Below, piece after piece: positions 45,000 through 57,248 of a stretch of DNA of 64,000 nucleotides. The stretch comes from Hyperoodon ampullatus (taxonomy: Eukaryota; Chordata; Mammalia; Artiodactyla; Ziphiidae). A model generated the notes under the pieces. That model saw nothing but the letters and a program-made list of their open reading frames with translations, was not told the DNA's origin and made no database searches. The DNA lies in contig OX457070.1 of the NCBI GenBank assembly GCA_949752795.1, positions 41,004,185 to 41,068,184 on the forward strand, read 5' to 3'. A program made the translations under genes and the position numbers. The stretch's first letter is position 1. Every line of letters starts with the position of its first letter.

Positions 45000-47632
45000 T
45001 ATGTTTTATAACAACTTAGGGTATGAATCAATATGAATTCATGGCCTACATTCAGCTAGGGCCACTCTGTCCCTTAGAGTTTCAGTTAAACTTGATCTAA
45101 GCCTGTGTCCATGGCTCTTTGGGAGTCCAGAAGCCTTCTGCTTGCATTCTGTGAGATTCTACATCTTACTTCATCATGCTGTCTTCAGCTGTATTCCGTT
45201 TTTATCCTGAACCACCTGGACTTAGATCACATTGCTTTCATCGGTTACCACGATTATCTCATTCACAACTAATATTTGTGTTTTCTGATAGCCTGTGTTG
45301 AAGAGTTAGGTGGGCAGGAAGTGTTGGAGAGGAGAAATTATAGGGAGGATTTCAAATGGTAACATGATATTCTGCAATCTCTTGGCTCCATGTTCATTTT
45401 CTCTTCTTTCTTCCTTTTGTTTAAAGGCAGCCAACCCCTGCTGCCTTTAAAAAAAAGAGGAGGGGAAGAAGAGAAAATCCTTCCTTCATCCCAGGCAGGG
45501 TTAATCTGTCCATACCCAGGCCTTTTAATCCCAATTGGGTAAGATAAGAACTTTCTTCTCACGAAATACAGTCTGTTCCTGCAAATTTTTTCTGGTCTAA
45601 ACACTCTTATCAATTGAATTATTTATAGATTTATTTCTATTTGGTCAAAACAACAGATCTATGTATCAATATTTAACTCTCTAGCTGTCTATTCCTCCTT
45701 TTCTGAGACCCCTTGTGCTGTTATTTGTAAGCACATTTGTAGGTGATCTAACCTGCTGGGCAAATACTCCTTTCCTCTCTTGCTGTTTCATTTGTATTCA
45801 CTCCCTCTAAAAGGATGATGTCCATATAAAATAAGACTGTTCTTTGATTAAGGGTATAGAGGTTCCTGTAAGTCCATGTTAGAGTCTCCCCAGTGTTTAA
45901 AAATTCCATTTGTAGGAAAAAATAAGTTATATATATATATAAACCAAAGACTGTAAGGAAACACATCAAGACAGTAACAGTGTCTATTGGTGAATAATAT
46001 AATCATTAGTGATTCTTATATTTTATTTATTATATTTTTCAAATGTATGTGTGTATGTACATAACTATTAACTACATAAAATGAAGGATATTTTATCATA
46101 GGGTTATACACATAGTGTTGGACTGTTGATACATAAATATTCTGATGGTTATTTAGAATAATTGTGTATTCTCTTTTAAATTCAGAAGTGTGCTTACTCA
46201 GAAATAAGTATTTATTCTCTTGAAACCTAAGAACCTCCACTAAACAGAAAGAATAAAAAACTTAAGTTCCAAACACCTTGGCATGTTCCAAGATGGAATG
46301 CAAATAGAAAGTAAATTCTAAGGTAATTTTCACATTCTCAAGTAAATGTATTATTTTCTTGGTCTTTTCGTTATGAAATCTTTCTGTAGCTGAATATCTT
46401 TTGGAATTATGCTGAGCTTTCAGCTGCTCTGCTCTGGTGGCATAAATGTTTGCAAGTCTTTTCTAAGCCAAACCACCTATATTATGCTGTATCACTACAC
46501 ATTAGGTGTCATTAAATATCTATTTCATTTATCACAAATTTCAACATGTCCACCGTAAATTGAAGACCTGGTTTAAAATTGCTCAATATGGGGCTGTCAC
46601 TTAGTATTAGACCAGGGAAAAGGTGATATGCTGGCATGTAAAGACCTTAAAAAACAATTCTCATCTGTTATTAGAAAACAAAAATTGGCTTTCATGTTAT
46701 GAATTTTAATGGAAAAAAGAAATTATGTAGACTTTGTTTCAAAAAGGCATTTGTGGAACTAGTGAGTTTCATTCCTATTTTTTCCTACATACTGTCATTT
46801 GTCAACTCTCAGTATCAGTCTAAGGAGAATTTTGTAAGGGATATAAATGGTTAATAAACCAAGTCTGATTATCCCAGTTTAACTTACACAGTTTACTTGC
46901 AGAAAGTAAGGAGGCTAGATGGTAGGAGAATACAGTTAGATACATCTTGTTTAAACTCTACATGTTAAATTCTACATGCATCTTGTTTAGACTCTACATG
47001 TCATTGTTCCATGACAGCGGTCAGAAATGCTTAAAAAGGTTTGTCTTAATTTTTCTACAGGTATTTCAGCTGTCAGGTTGACAACTAGAGGATTATTATT
47101 AACAACTGAAATGTAACAATTAAATTACTCTCTTTCCTTTTTGATTACCCCACATTAATTTCTACCAACTCTTCCTAAATTACACAACCAAAAAAACCCC
47201 ACATTTTTTTCATTACGAGCTGTATACATTAAGCTAGGAGTTCCCACTGCTTGAAACATTGCCCTCACTCAACTCCATTTAAGAAAACCTCATTATCTTT
47301 CAAGTCTCAAATCAAGCCCCATTACTTACAGGATATCTGCCCCATCCTCGGATGGGGGAGGATGCCCTGAATTTCTGTTACCAAGCCTATTTCTTTGTGT
47401 GTGAATGTGTATGAACATATATACGTGTACATATATGTTTATGTATTTATATGTGTGTATATATATACACACACAAGTGTGCGTGTAAATGTTTTTTTCA
47501 TTTAAAAAATTTAGTGTTTTTGGTGATAGGGATTACACTATATTTCTTTGGTATTTCTTTAGTACCCTTTAAAATTGGAAAGGGTATTAAAAATACCTGA
47601 CCACTGATTCAGCACAGGGCTGGACCCTTCAG
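45000..47632. other. Mostly single-copy DNA
   Basis: Small features only: an AT run (45930-45942), an imperfect 36-bp-period duplication of 'catcttgtttaaactctaca' (46943 and 46979), a possible worn L2 piece (about 47240-47380) and a TG/TA-rich tract (about 47396-47485). No gene recognised. Confidence 0.45.
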
Positions 47633-47644
47633 AACAGATGCTGG

Positions 47645-47772
47645 TTGGGAATTCCCAGGTGGTCCACTTGTTAGGATTCCATGCTTCCACTGCAGGGGGC
47701 ACGGGTTTGATCCCTGGTCAGGGAACTAAGATCCTGCAAGCCACGTGACACTGCCAAAAAAACAAACAAACA
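47645..47772 (+). mobile_element. tRNA-Glu-derived SINE of a different subfamily
   Basis: Head 'gggaattcccaggtggtcca', then 'ccactgcagggggcacgggt', 'ttgatccctggtcagggaac' and 'taagatcctgcaagcc', with an (aaac)n tail. It shares the tRNA-like start with CHR but has the shorter body seen in the wider whale-ruminant tRNA-Glu SINE group. The duplication aacagatgctgg is intact at 47633-47644 and 47773-47784. Confidence 0.93.
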
Positions 47773-47784
47773 AACAGATGCTGG

Positions 47785-48119
47785 CTACCAACAACCAGTA
47801 CATCCATGCTGTGTGAACAAGTTAAATATCACCTCTACTACAAGGTACTTACATGTGTGTATTGCTTGGCTAAAAATAATAAAAATAAAACAAGGAAAAA
47901 AGTAAGGACATTTCATGGGTATGTGCCATTAGACTATAATACAATAAACTTTTATGTCTAATAAAGTTTCAGAGACATAGACCATATGGCCACTTTCTAA
48001 CACAGAAGACATGGTCAAATTCCATGGGAGGCAAATCATTTCCATAGAATTATTTGAAAGCTTAGCTGGCATCTCTGGTATTAGCATAAACCACAGACAG
48101 TCTATATGTATTTATTTGA
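47785..48119. other. Single-copy AT-rich DNA
   Basis: Nothing recognised. Confidence 0.4.
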
Positions 48120-48235
48120 ATTATCAACAACCACAAACAATAATTATTTATTATATGTCTGCTTTGTGCTAGGGACAGTGCTAAGGGTTAGGAGGGATAT
48201 GTGATGTGTAATCTATGATTCAAGGTGTTATGGAA
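48120..48235 (-). mobile_element. L2 LINE 3' tail fragment
   Basis: 'ttatttattatatgtctgct' followed by 'ttgtgctagggacagtgcta' and 'agggttaggagggatatg' is the reversed L2 end. Confidence 0.6.
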
Positions 48236-50534
48236 ATTCCCACAAGCCATGTCCTACTGTTTGAAGCAAGACAGCCAAAAAGAAAACCTACAGCCAAGGA
48301 ATACTATAGTTCAGCAATATATACCCCATGAGCAATTATATTAGCAAACTAAAGTCATAGTACAAATTGTTTTGGGTAACTTGTTTTTCATTCTTTCTCA
48401 CACAAAAGTTAAACTTGTGCTATTGTTTCTCTCTTTCTCTCTTCAACTTTGCAGTGGTGACAATATATGGATTCAATAATTTCTCACATTCTACTTGAAA
48501 AATGTTTCTTTATCCAAACGTTAACTCCTTTAGGAGTACAAACACCTAAATTTTCTCTGTTGCTGTATTAGTTGGTACAACTAGATTCACTAGACTCATA
48601 AATCTATCAATTTTCTAGTCTATAACAGTGTAATCCCTGAAATCTCATAGATATAAATGGAATTGCTAATTTTCAATAAATCTACAGAAACAGGTAATGG
48701 TGTCATGGGCCCCCAGTTCCCATAATTTTAGCTATAATAAATGATACCACAGGGACTCACTTTGGGTCATAAAATTTGCTGATCAGGTTACAGATTTTAA
48801 CCCCCAAAGTATTTTATAACTTTTCCCTTTTTTTGCCACTTTAAAGTATGCATTCCAAGAATGATTTCTCACTTAAAACTAATTGTAGATAGGAAAGAGG
48901 AAAAAAAATAAATGAAGAATTTTTTCAGGTTAGTATTTTCTTTTGAGAGGAGACAACACAAGTAATACTGAAGAAGTTATTTCAAACATATACAATAGTA
49001 TTATATTGGTTACTTAAAATTTAAGCATTTGGGAAAAGCATGAAATTACTATTTATATTTTTATATTTTATAAATAATGCACATTGTACAACAGAAATGT
49101 ATTTTTCTAATGAATGATAAACTTATGTTTCCAAAACAATTAAATTTTAATTTTCTTAAATAATTACAAACTATTTTCCTATTGTTCTTTAAAAGGAGAA
49201 TTAGGTACTTTCACTTGGTGTTTTTCTTTGTGAGAGTTTTACCAGTGTTTCTAAAATACTTATCATTTGTCCATGATAACTATCATTCATCCATATATTA
49301 GGATGAATTACAGATGCTGCTTTAGATGTATCTCAAAGGATTTTTTCTGACTCTGAAATTGTATATGGAATAAGCTCTAAAATAATTCGACTATAATCAC
49401 CTTTTAAACAAACTTAAGGAATTGGTAAAAATGAAATTATCAAGAGTATCTTAAATGTAACATTTCAATAAAAATAATCGTGAAAGGTATGAGTTGAAAT
49501 TCATTCTAAATGAAAGCTTACCCTGTAGTATTGAAATCTTTAAAGTCTTTGAGTTTCACACTTTGGGATTTCCTGGGCTGAGCTCAAAGTGGATGTGTGA
49601 CAGGAGGAATGGATTAGCTGTGTTCTTTGCTATATGTTTATAATTAAAGCCAGGATGAATAGAGTAGTTGAAATGTTAAATCAGTATTCCCTCATTTTTC
49701 TACTCTTACCAGAAATGCACACACAAATCAGGTACTGGTCATCAAAATACAGATCTGGTAACATTCCTGTTTCTTTTGTGGATAGCTTATGGTAATTACT
49801 GTGTGGCCAAGTTGAGTTGTTAATAGATGCTTAGTAAGCCATATAAAAGAAATACAGTATACAGTTACTTGGAAATAGGTCTTACGTGACTGGTTTTAGT
49901 ATAAATAAACAGTTTAGGAGAGAGCTCTGTAATAGTTGGGATTCTCAAAGAGAAATCTTTAAAAACGTAAACATTTATTATTTAAAAAAAGGGTTCTGCT
50001 AATCTTGACAAGAGGATTGGTTTTACTGGTCAGGTCAATACCCTTATGAAAAGTAAAAGCTATGTTGTACAACAGAATCTATGCTGAAACTACAAGATGG
50101 ATCACAACATGTTGAGAAATATGTGAACATACTCTTACACTCCCCGTAAATATTTATTAACAGCAAACATGATTGTGAGAAATATATTCTGAACAGCAAC
50201 TCAAATATGTCATATTTAAGACATTGTAAGAGAGGTGTATGCCTTCCTCTGATTAACTCATTGAAAATAGGATTGAAATTTCTAGGGTCAAAATCATTAC
50301 TACCGTCTCTGACTTTGCCGCTAATGACTGTGCTATAACTATTAGAATTTGGCAGACTAAGTAATATCATATTGACCTTTGGAGAAATAAAACATTATTC
50401 ACTAGTTCTGGTACAGATGCTATATTTGGGTATAGGAATTTCTTTTTCACTTAGCAGGACCATATGTGTGAATACCACTGCCTGAACCTTTCAAGTGTAT
50501 GAATTATTCATTCATTTATTGTTATCCAGTCATT
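48236..50534. other. Single-copy AT-rich DNA
   Basis: No repeat family recognised. The 108-codon minus frame at 50044-50370 has no domain that I can name. Confidence 0.45.
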
Positions 50535-50925
50535 TATCTATTTATGTATTCCCATAACCTTATTCCACAAGACATTTGAATAGCATGTAGGGAATATGGT
50601 TTAAATTCTGACTTGGAACTTGGTAAAATGATTCCACTATGGTCTGCTTTTTGGAAGATGCTGCCAAACAGTGCAGTGGAGAAGGGAGCAGTTTTAGCCA
50701 TGCAGATGTTTTGTTGCAGTGATGCCAAATGCCCACTAGGAAGCTAAACATCTGGATGCTTGAATTAAAATTTTTTCTTTTCAGCAGATTTTTGTTGTTT
50801 GCACAGACATTGTGTCAATGAAAAGCCTTTGCCTATTTGTTTAATCTCCTGGGATGTATCAATGCAGATATGTGAGGCCAAATTGACAGCATCATATTTA
50901 AATCAGTGTTCCTGCCTTGATCCCT
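50535..50925. promoter_or_regulatory. Candidate conserved non-coding element with paired SOX-like sites
   Basis: A repeat-free block contains 'acattgtgtcaatg' (50807-50820), which reads as two opposed SOX-like cores, and TAAT- and TTAAAT-type motifs. A good splice-acceptor-like tract ('ttttttcttttcag', 50771-50784) is present but no coding exon follows. The enhancer reading is inference from motif density only. Confidence 0.25.
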
Positions 50926-51899
50926 TTTAAAAACTATAAAACCCTTCCTTCAAAATCTTAGAAAATGTACTCAACTGGATGGGCCAACATAAAAAGAATT
51001 CATTCTAAAGGACCTAATTCTCAGGTTTCTCATTTTCAGACAGGTTATTTTCTTTGAATTATCATTTTAATTCATGGATTAGTGACAAAAAGAATGTGGT
51101 ATATGAAAAGATAGTCTGGTAATTATAGGCTTCCCTATAGACTGAAACAGCTTATCACATTGTACACATAAAAACATGAAAATGCTTGTGATATTATTAT
51201 TTTATATTGAGAAACAATTTAATTATTTAGAATGTGGTTTTATTTTTTCATATGCAGCCACTCATATTCTATTATTAAAAACTGTTGCCATGGTTTCTGG
51301 TTTGGAAAACTGTATTTATTGTATTATGGCAACATATTGGAGGTTTTGCTTTCACATTAAAAAGAAAAAAGATCGAATAAAATAAGTTTCCCAATAAATT
51401 AAATTGTGCCACACAAATGTATTTATGATTAGAGCTTATTAAAAATATCCTATATTGGTCCATTTGGCATTTTGAAAATTCTCAAGTTAGAAGAAGTCAG
51501 CCCCTTTTTCTTCATGTTTCCTCGAGTTAGGTCGGCTTCATGTTTCAAACTGAAATGTTTAGGGATAATCTGAAAACATATTCCAGGTGGGATAGCAGTA
51601 TAGAGTCTGTGGGGAGAGAAGGCACTTGATCAGGCCTCTCTCTATTCAGAACAAAGGGAGGAAGGTATGAAAGACAGAAGTGAACTCTAGAAAGCAGAAC
51701 CTATTTGATACGTTGGGGTGCTTTAATTTTCTTCAACATTTGCTTCCATGGCCTGTCATGCCTTGTTGCCTTCCCATGCACCTTCCCTTTGTCCCTTCGT
51801 TCTAACAAATTTATCATGATAGTATGCCATTTCATCCTACTTAAATTACTACCTAGTTCATATATGAGCCTAAGAACAACGCTGCAAAGCAAATTTGAT
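50926..51899. other. Single-copy DNA with X-box-like halves
   Basis: No repeats recognised. 'gttgccatggtttc' (51284-51297) resembles an RFX X-box, and an opposed half site 'atggcaac' lies at 51326-51333. Frames on both strands (51176-51463, 51701-51911) show no domain. Confidence 0.4.
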
Positions 51900-52030
51900 G
51901 TAGCCACTTAAGGGCCAGGAAAAGCGCCTCTAAGAGAGGCTGAAGCAACTTGCCCAAGTCAGGGCTGGAGCTATGCCTCGACCTGGTACCGTGGAGTCCT
52001 CCACCGTGCTGTCCATTGGCCCAGTGCCTG
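51900..52030 (-). mobile_element. MIR SINE remnant
   Basis: 'gagaggctgaagcaacttgc' and 'ccaagtcagggctggagcta' are the MIR core in minus orientation, followed by a worn tRNA-like head. Confidence 0.65.
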
Positions 52031-52439
52031 TCCTTCAGCAGCGTTGTGCTCAAGTTGGTTGCACAACTAGTTCAAACATGATTTTCACCTTTGTTTAATC
52101 ACTTTTTGAATCTTTGGTTCTTTCCCTCATATTTTAAGAACATCTGCTTTCTCAATAAGGAAATTCTCGATACTCAGGGCTGACTGTAACTGAGGACAGA
52201 CCCCAAAGGTGAGCGACAACCCCAGAGAGGACAGAGGCACTCAAAGGTGGAAGAAAAAAAAAAGCTGTCAATTTTTTTAGTATTAACAATTTTTCTAAAG
52301 ACAGTGTTATTAAAAAAAAAAGCCAGACTGTAGGATTGATTCTTAAAAATAGGTAACTGAGATATATAGGAAAGTGTTATATACTTTCTGTATACTCAAG
52401 CAAAGTCTTGAGTTTCACCACTGCTCCAACGCGTAAGCA
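52031..52439. other. Single-copy DNA
   Basis: Nothing recognised; two A-runs (52252-52263 and 52311-52321). Confidence 0.4.
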
Positions 52440-52600
52440 GGAGAATAACCTTTCCTGAGCACTTACTACATGCCACACATTATGCCATGTTTGTGTATTA
52501 GATCATTCAATCTATAGAACAATATGTAAAATCGGCATTATTAACCCCACTTTACTGATAAAAAAGATCAAAAGGCTCAGAGAAGTTAACGTTATTTTTG
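52440..52600 (-). mobile_element. MIR SINE
   Basis: 'ctgagcacttactacatgcc', 'accccactttactgataaaa' and 'aaaggctcagagaagttaac' run in reversed MIR order. Confidence 0.75.
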
Positions 52601-52604
52601 GAAA

Positions 52605-52775
52605 TTAATAACAGGAGTTTATAAGTATTGACCATACACAGTGCTAACAGGGGTTAACTCATTTATTCTTTATAACAACTGTAAAAAAGAAGTAATATGA
52701 ATTTTTCCATTTTTCAGATTAAAAAAGCCAAGGTTAAGAGTTGTTAAGTAGCTTTCCAAAGCTCAAGTAGAAGAA
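52605..52775 (-). mobile_element. Second MIR-like SINE, head to tail with the previous
   Basis: 'acacagtgctaacaggggtt', 'aactcatttattctttataa', 'tccatttttcagattaaaaa' and 'aagttgttaagtagctttc'-like text repeats the same reversed MIR order right after the first copy. Confidence 0.7.
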
Positions 52776-55700
52776 CTTGATTTAGTCAGTTCAATGATAT
52801 TGTCTTTTACTGAGAATACTAACAACAAAAATATAGGACAGTGTAAAATCCTTGAACAGTACTGGGATATCAAGAGAGGAGAAACTACTTGCTGGGCAGA
52901 ACTGCTACCCCTAGAGGATGGAGTCTTCTAGAGCCCTCATTTTACCTTCTCCTTTTTCCAGTGGTACATCAGCACTGAATAACTTCATTCCATAAGATGA
53001 CTTCATTTTCTGAGTTATCCCTGTGTTGCTCTAAGACTCATGGTAAAGTCTGGAAGACATTTCCCAGCCTGATGGACACTGGTCAGGCATTTCTCTCAGC
53101 AATATATGTAGTCTCTGCTACTGCTTGTTAGCACCTCAAATGAAGAGGAAGTAGAGAGAGTAAAAGACTCAGATCAGGCACTGTACTATTAAAAAAATGC
53201 ATCTTAGAAGAATATATGCTGGAAAAAGAAGTAATGCTTTTTGAATTATCTATAATTTTGGAGTATCTTTGGAAATTTTAGTGACTTAGAAATATATCCA
53301 GATTTATTCTGCACCTCAGTGCCTAAAAAAAAAAAAATCAAGAAGAAGTTGGAAATATTGCCAGATTTTTCCTTCAAGGTCAAATACACATATTTAAAGA
53401 TACATGTATATACTAAATATATAAAATTTATGTATATATAAATTCAAAAAATATGAAAATTTCCTAGCATACAAGAATACTGATTAGCAAGCAAGCTATG
53501 GGTTTTTTTTACAAATAATAAAAGTATAATATTTGAAATGCAAATTTATTATTTTGAGAAGCCATGAATAAAAGGACAGCCTAGGTAATTATTCCCTGAG
53601 TAACTGAGTGAACTACATTAAAATATTAAAACATGAAAGACACAATAAAAAGAAAATAGATATAAGAAAAACTCATTAATCCAGCGGCATTTTAAAAATT
53701 CTGTTTTCAACACTGGACAAGAGAAATAATACCAATATAGTCTTTAAAATTTATTATGATCTTCATAGAAGTATGTTTTCTAGCTATACCAACCCTATTT
53801 GGGTGACAAGTTCAAGAGAGCAAAAGACAATTAGAACGTGAAATCTTTGTAGTTAAATAGAATAAAAGAAGATGGAAATAGTTGTAAGTTTTCAATGATG
53901 TGTTTTAATGAGAGCACCAAAAACCACAAGGATGCAGTTGAGCTCAACCATGAAAATATGAAAGTTTCTGTTGCATTTGTGGATCCTCAATTTAACAAAA
54001 TATTAAAGTATTTTCCCTACAGAGCTTATGTGTTTTGAGTATCCTTTGGGTTTATTTTTCTCAATATTGCATCTTACTTTGGCTTATTTCAGAAGGAAAT
54101 CATTCATGGCTCAGGTGTATTAGGGTCTCCTGTCAGAAGCCAAGTGCTGTCTCAGGAGATGGGTGTAAAATTTGGTCTTGCAGAGGGACCCTGCAATTAA
54201 GACTTTCTTCCCATTTAACAACACTGCTGATACCTGTCTCATGAACAGCAAAGGAGTATGATTTCTAGAGTGATTGGAAATATGTTCGGTCCCCAAACCT
54301 ACTATTTTCAGAGTTTTCCATTTGCATAGACCTTGGTGGATTTGGGGTGTGAATTTTTTTGTTAAATTTATAATTTTGTGTCAAAGGGGAAAAAGGGTCA
54401 GAATCTGGTAACCAGAAGGAAACTTCTAGATCTCAGAAAATAATTGAAATCCCTTTGAGCCACATGTGGTTTGAATTTCAGAAGTTGGTTTAATATCACA
54501 AATATAATTTTTAGTGCCTACTTTTATCCTTCAGGAGGAAATTATTTAAGCACTGATATTGGGAAAACTGATTATTAAGCAAATACACAGAGCATTTCAG
54601 CACTGAAATAAAGATACAGCTATTCAAAATTGTCAAAGGAAATGCTCTTTCCATTCTTTCTCCTTCACTGTATGCTGCTTCTATGTTTGAAAATATTTTA
54701 CACATCGAGTTTCACTTCTTCAACAGTTGTTATAGCTCCTCGATCCTTTTCTCAGCATGGAATCTGACTCAATCTCAAAGATAATATCTTTCAGATGGAA
54801 ATATTTCTCTCACTGATATCAAATAAATTTCCAATGTGAAATTGATGCCCCAAGTTTTATTTAAAAAGGGAGAAACTGTACTGGCATATCCAAAAAGAAC
54901 TGACACAGGTATGTGACTTTATACAAAGAGGAAAGTCAATGAATGAGAGGTCTCTTTTGGTTCATCTGTAAGCAAGCCATTATTTTCATTGGAGCAAGCA
55001 TGTTCAAGAGTGGGAAGAAGAAAATATGCCTTTGTAAACTGTGAATTTTACTGCTATTTTTTTCCTGCAAGCCCCCTGTAGGGAAAGCATAACCTCAAAG
55101 CTCTCTAGAGAGATTAGGTATGAACAAATTGTACATTGAGATAAATTTGAATAAAGAACATTTACAAAAATAAAGTGAATTGAACACCTTATAAAATCTC
55201 AGTATAAAGCTTAATAGTACATTTGAGGAAAAGACAGCTTGCAAATGTGGCATGAAATAAACAGATCATCACTTAGAAACGTAACGCTCACTAACCCTAG
55301 AGACACAATTGAAGTTCATCCCAAGTACAGGGCCTGGGAGTTTGGCCAAGAAAATTATTTCACAGGGTCTAGGGCTTGATTTGTATTTCACATAATGTGA
55401 AGTGGCATTCATTACCTTGTAATTGATATGCAGATAAGAAGAAATTATTTATAGCACAATTAACTGGGAAGGAAAGAATACCGTATATGTACGTATGGGA
55501 GAACTGAGGGTTTCTGACAGGATCATAGACCATAAAGAGACTTTTGACAATGATCAGACCTCTGAGATAACCTGCTGCCTTGGAAATTCATCCAGCTTTA
55601 TGTACTCTAATATATTTATAATCATCTTTTAGTGTCATGCTTCAATGACCATGTAAATGGTCATTTACATTTACATTTACAATGACCATGTAAACTGGAT

Positions 55701-56550
55701 GTTGATGAAATTCCCCCCCACCAAAAAAAATAGCTGAAGTCGTTTTGATTTTTTGAAACATTAGAAAAATGTTCCCAAAATGATCTCTTTAGAATATAAG
55801 TTCTATGAGATGTTAATAATCAGTTTGGGAGAGATGTTGGGTTGAAGAAGGAAATAGGACTCCTCAGAGCCTTTAATATTCAAGTATATATTGTAACTCT
55901 CCATGAGGAGGATAAATTATACAGTATTTCCTAACTTATTAAGTTGCAAAACCCTGTTCTTTGGCATACCTCTTCGAGAAATAACCTTCAAGAAGAAAAA
56001 AGAAAGAAAGCTAGAGTGACTATTTTTCAGACCTTCACTAACAGGCGCTGGAATGTGCCTGCCTTCCTCACCAAACCGAGTGCTCTTTATACAAAGCCTT
56101 CTCTAATTTATTTCATCTTGCTTAGCAACATCCTGCATCGGGGTCCTCCGTCCTCAGCCAGAGTCCTTTCGAGGACGGCAACTCCTGTTTGGTGAGGAAG
56201 TCTGTTTGATGAGCTTCCTCCGGAGATGGCACCAGTACTGCCTTACCCTGCAGACCCTAACTAAGAAGCCCAGTTACCCATCAGGTCACCAAGGTCTGCC
56301 CCGTGCTTCCAGGTCCCCCAGGACTGGTTTTGCCCACTTAATGAATAATTGGAAATTCAGAGCCTTATGTTCCGGGTCATGAACCAGAAAGACACATATT
56401 TCATAGAGACACTTCCAGCATGGAGGATTACTGCACGAGACTGCTGACAACATCCCATTAAGTCTTGACATGCTCCTTTTTAGTGTGCCTTTACTCCTGC
56501 AGTTTTCCCCACCTGAAAAACCAACCTTTTCCACTTCTGCTTTCCAAACG
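52776..56550. other. Longest repeat-poor single-copy stretch
   Basis: Almost 3.8 kb without an interspersed repeat that I recognise. Small features: an AT-rich tract at 53390-53460; the inverted repeat at 55644-55665; a TAAT-rich block (55385-55480, for example 'ccttgtaattgatatgcag'); and a CpG-containing, less AT-rich patch at 56130-56300. The open frames (for example 55944-56195 plus, 56286-56534 minus) have no domain. Confidence 0.45.
55644..55665. repeat. 8-bp inverted repeat with nearby direct copy
   Basis: 'aatgacca' (55644-55651) and 'tggtcatt' (55658-55665) pair around 'tgtaaa'. The left part, 'caatgaccatgtaaa', is repeated at about 55680 after three 'acattt' units. Confidence 0.85.
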
Positions 56551-57103
56551 CTTTTTTTTTGAATTTTTAAAAATTGAAGTATAGTTGATTTACAATGGTG
56601 TGTTAGTTTCAGGTGTACAGCAAAGTGATTCAGTTATAAATACACATATATATTTTTTTAGGTTCTTTTCCATTGTAGGTTATTACAAGGTATCGATATA
56701 GTTCCCTGTGCCATACAATAGGTCCTTGTTGCTTTTCCATTTTATATATAGTAGTGTGTATATGTTAATCCCAAACTCCTAATTTATCCCTCCTTCACCA
56801 TTCCCCTTTGGTAACTATGAGTTTGTTTTCTATGTCTGTGAGTCTGTTTCTGTTTTATAAATAAGTTCATTTGTATCATTTTTTAAGATTCCACATATAA
56901 GTGATATCATTTGAAATGTGTCTTTGTCTAACTTACTTTACTTAGTGTGATAATCTCTAGGTCCACCCATTTTGCTGCAAATGGCATTATTTCATTCTTT
57001 TTTTATGGCTGAGTAATACTCCATTGTATATATTAATATATACCACATCTTCTTTATCCATTCAACTGTTGATGGACATTTAGGTTGATTCCATGTCTTG
57101 GCT

Positions 57104-57155
57104 ATTGTAAACAGTGCTGCTGTTTACAATAGTGTTCACTATATAATAGTGAACA
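57104..57155. repeat. Two adjacent perfect hairpins within L1
   Basis: Hairpin 1 has arms 'attgtaaacag' (57104-57114) and 'ctgtttacaat' (57120-57130). Hairpin 2 has arms 'tgttcactat' (57133-57142) and 'atagtgaaca' (57146-57155). The matching point in the other L1s here has a single unduplicated sequence, so about 25-30 bp were added by inverted copying. Confidence 0.93.
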
Positions 57156-57248
57156 TTGGGGTATATGCATCTTTTCAAATTAGAGTATTTGTCTTTTCCA
57201 GATACATCCTCAGGAGTGGGAATGCTGGATCATAAAGTAACTCTATTT

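Noticed and set aside
50771..50784. Good splice acceptor consensus
   Set aside because: No coding exon or donor site follows. Such tracts are common in T-rich DNA.
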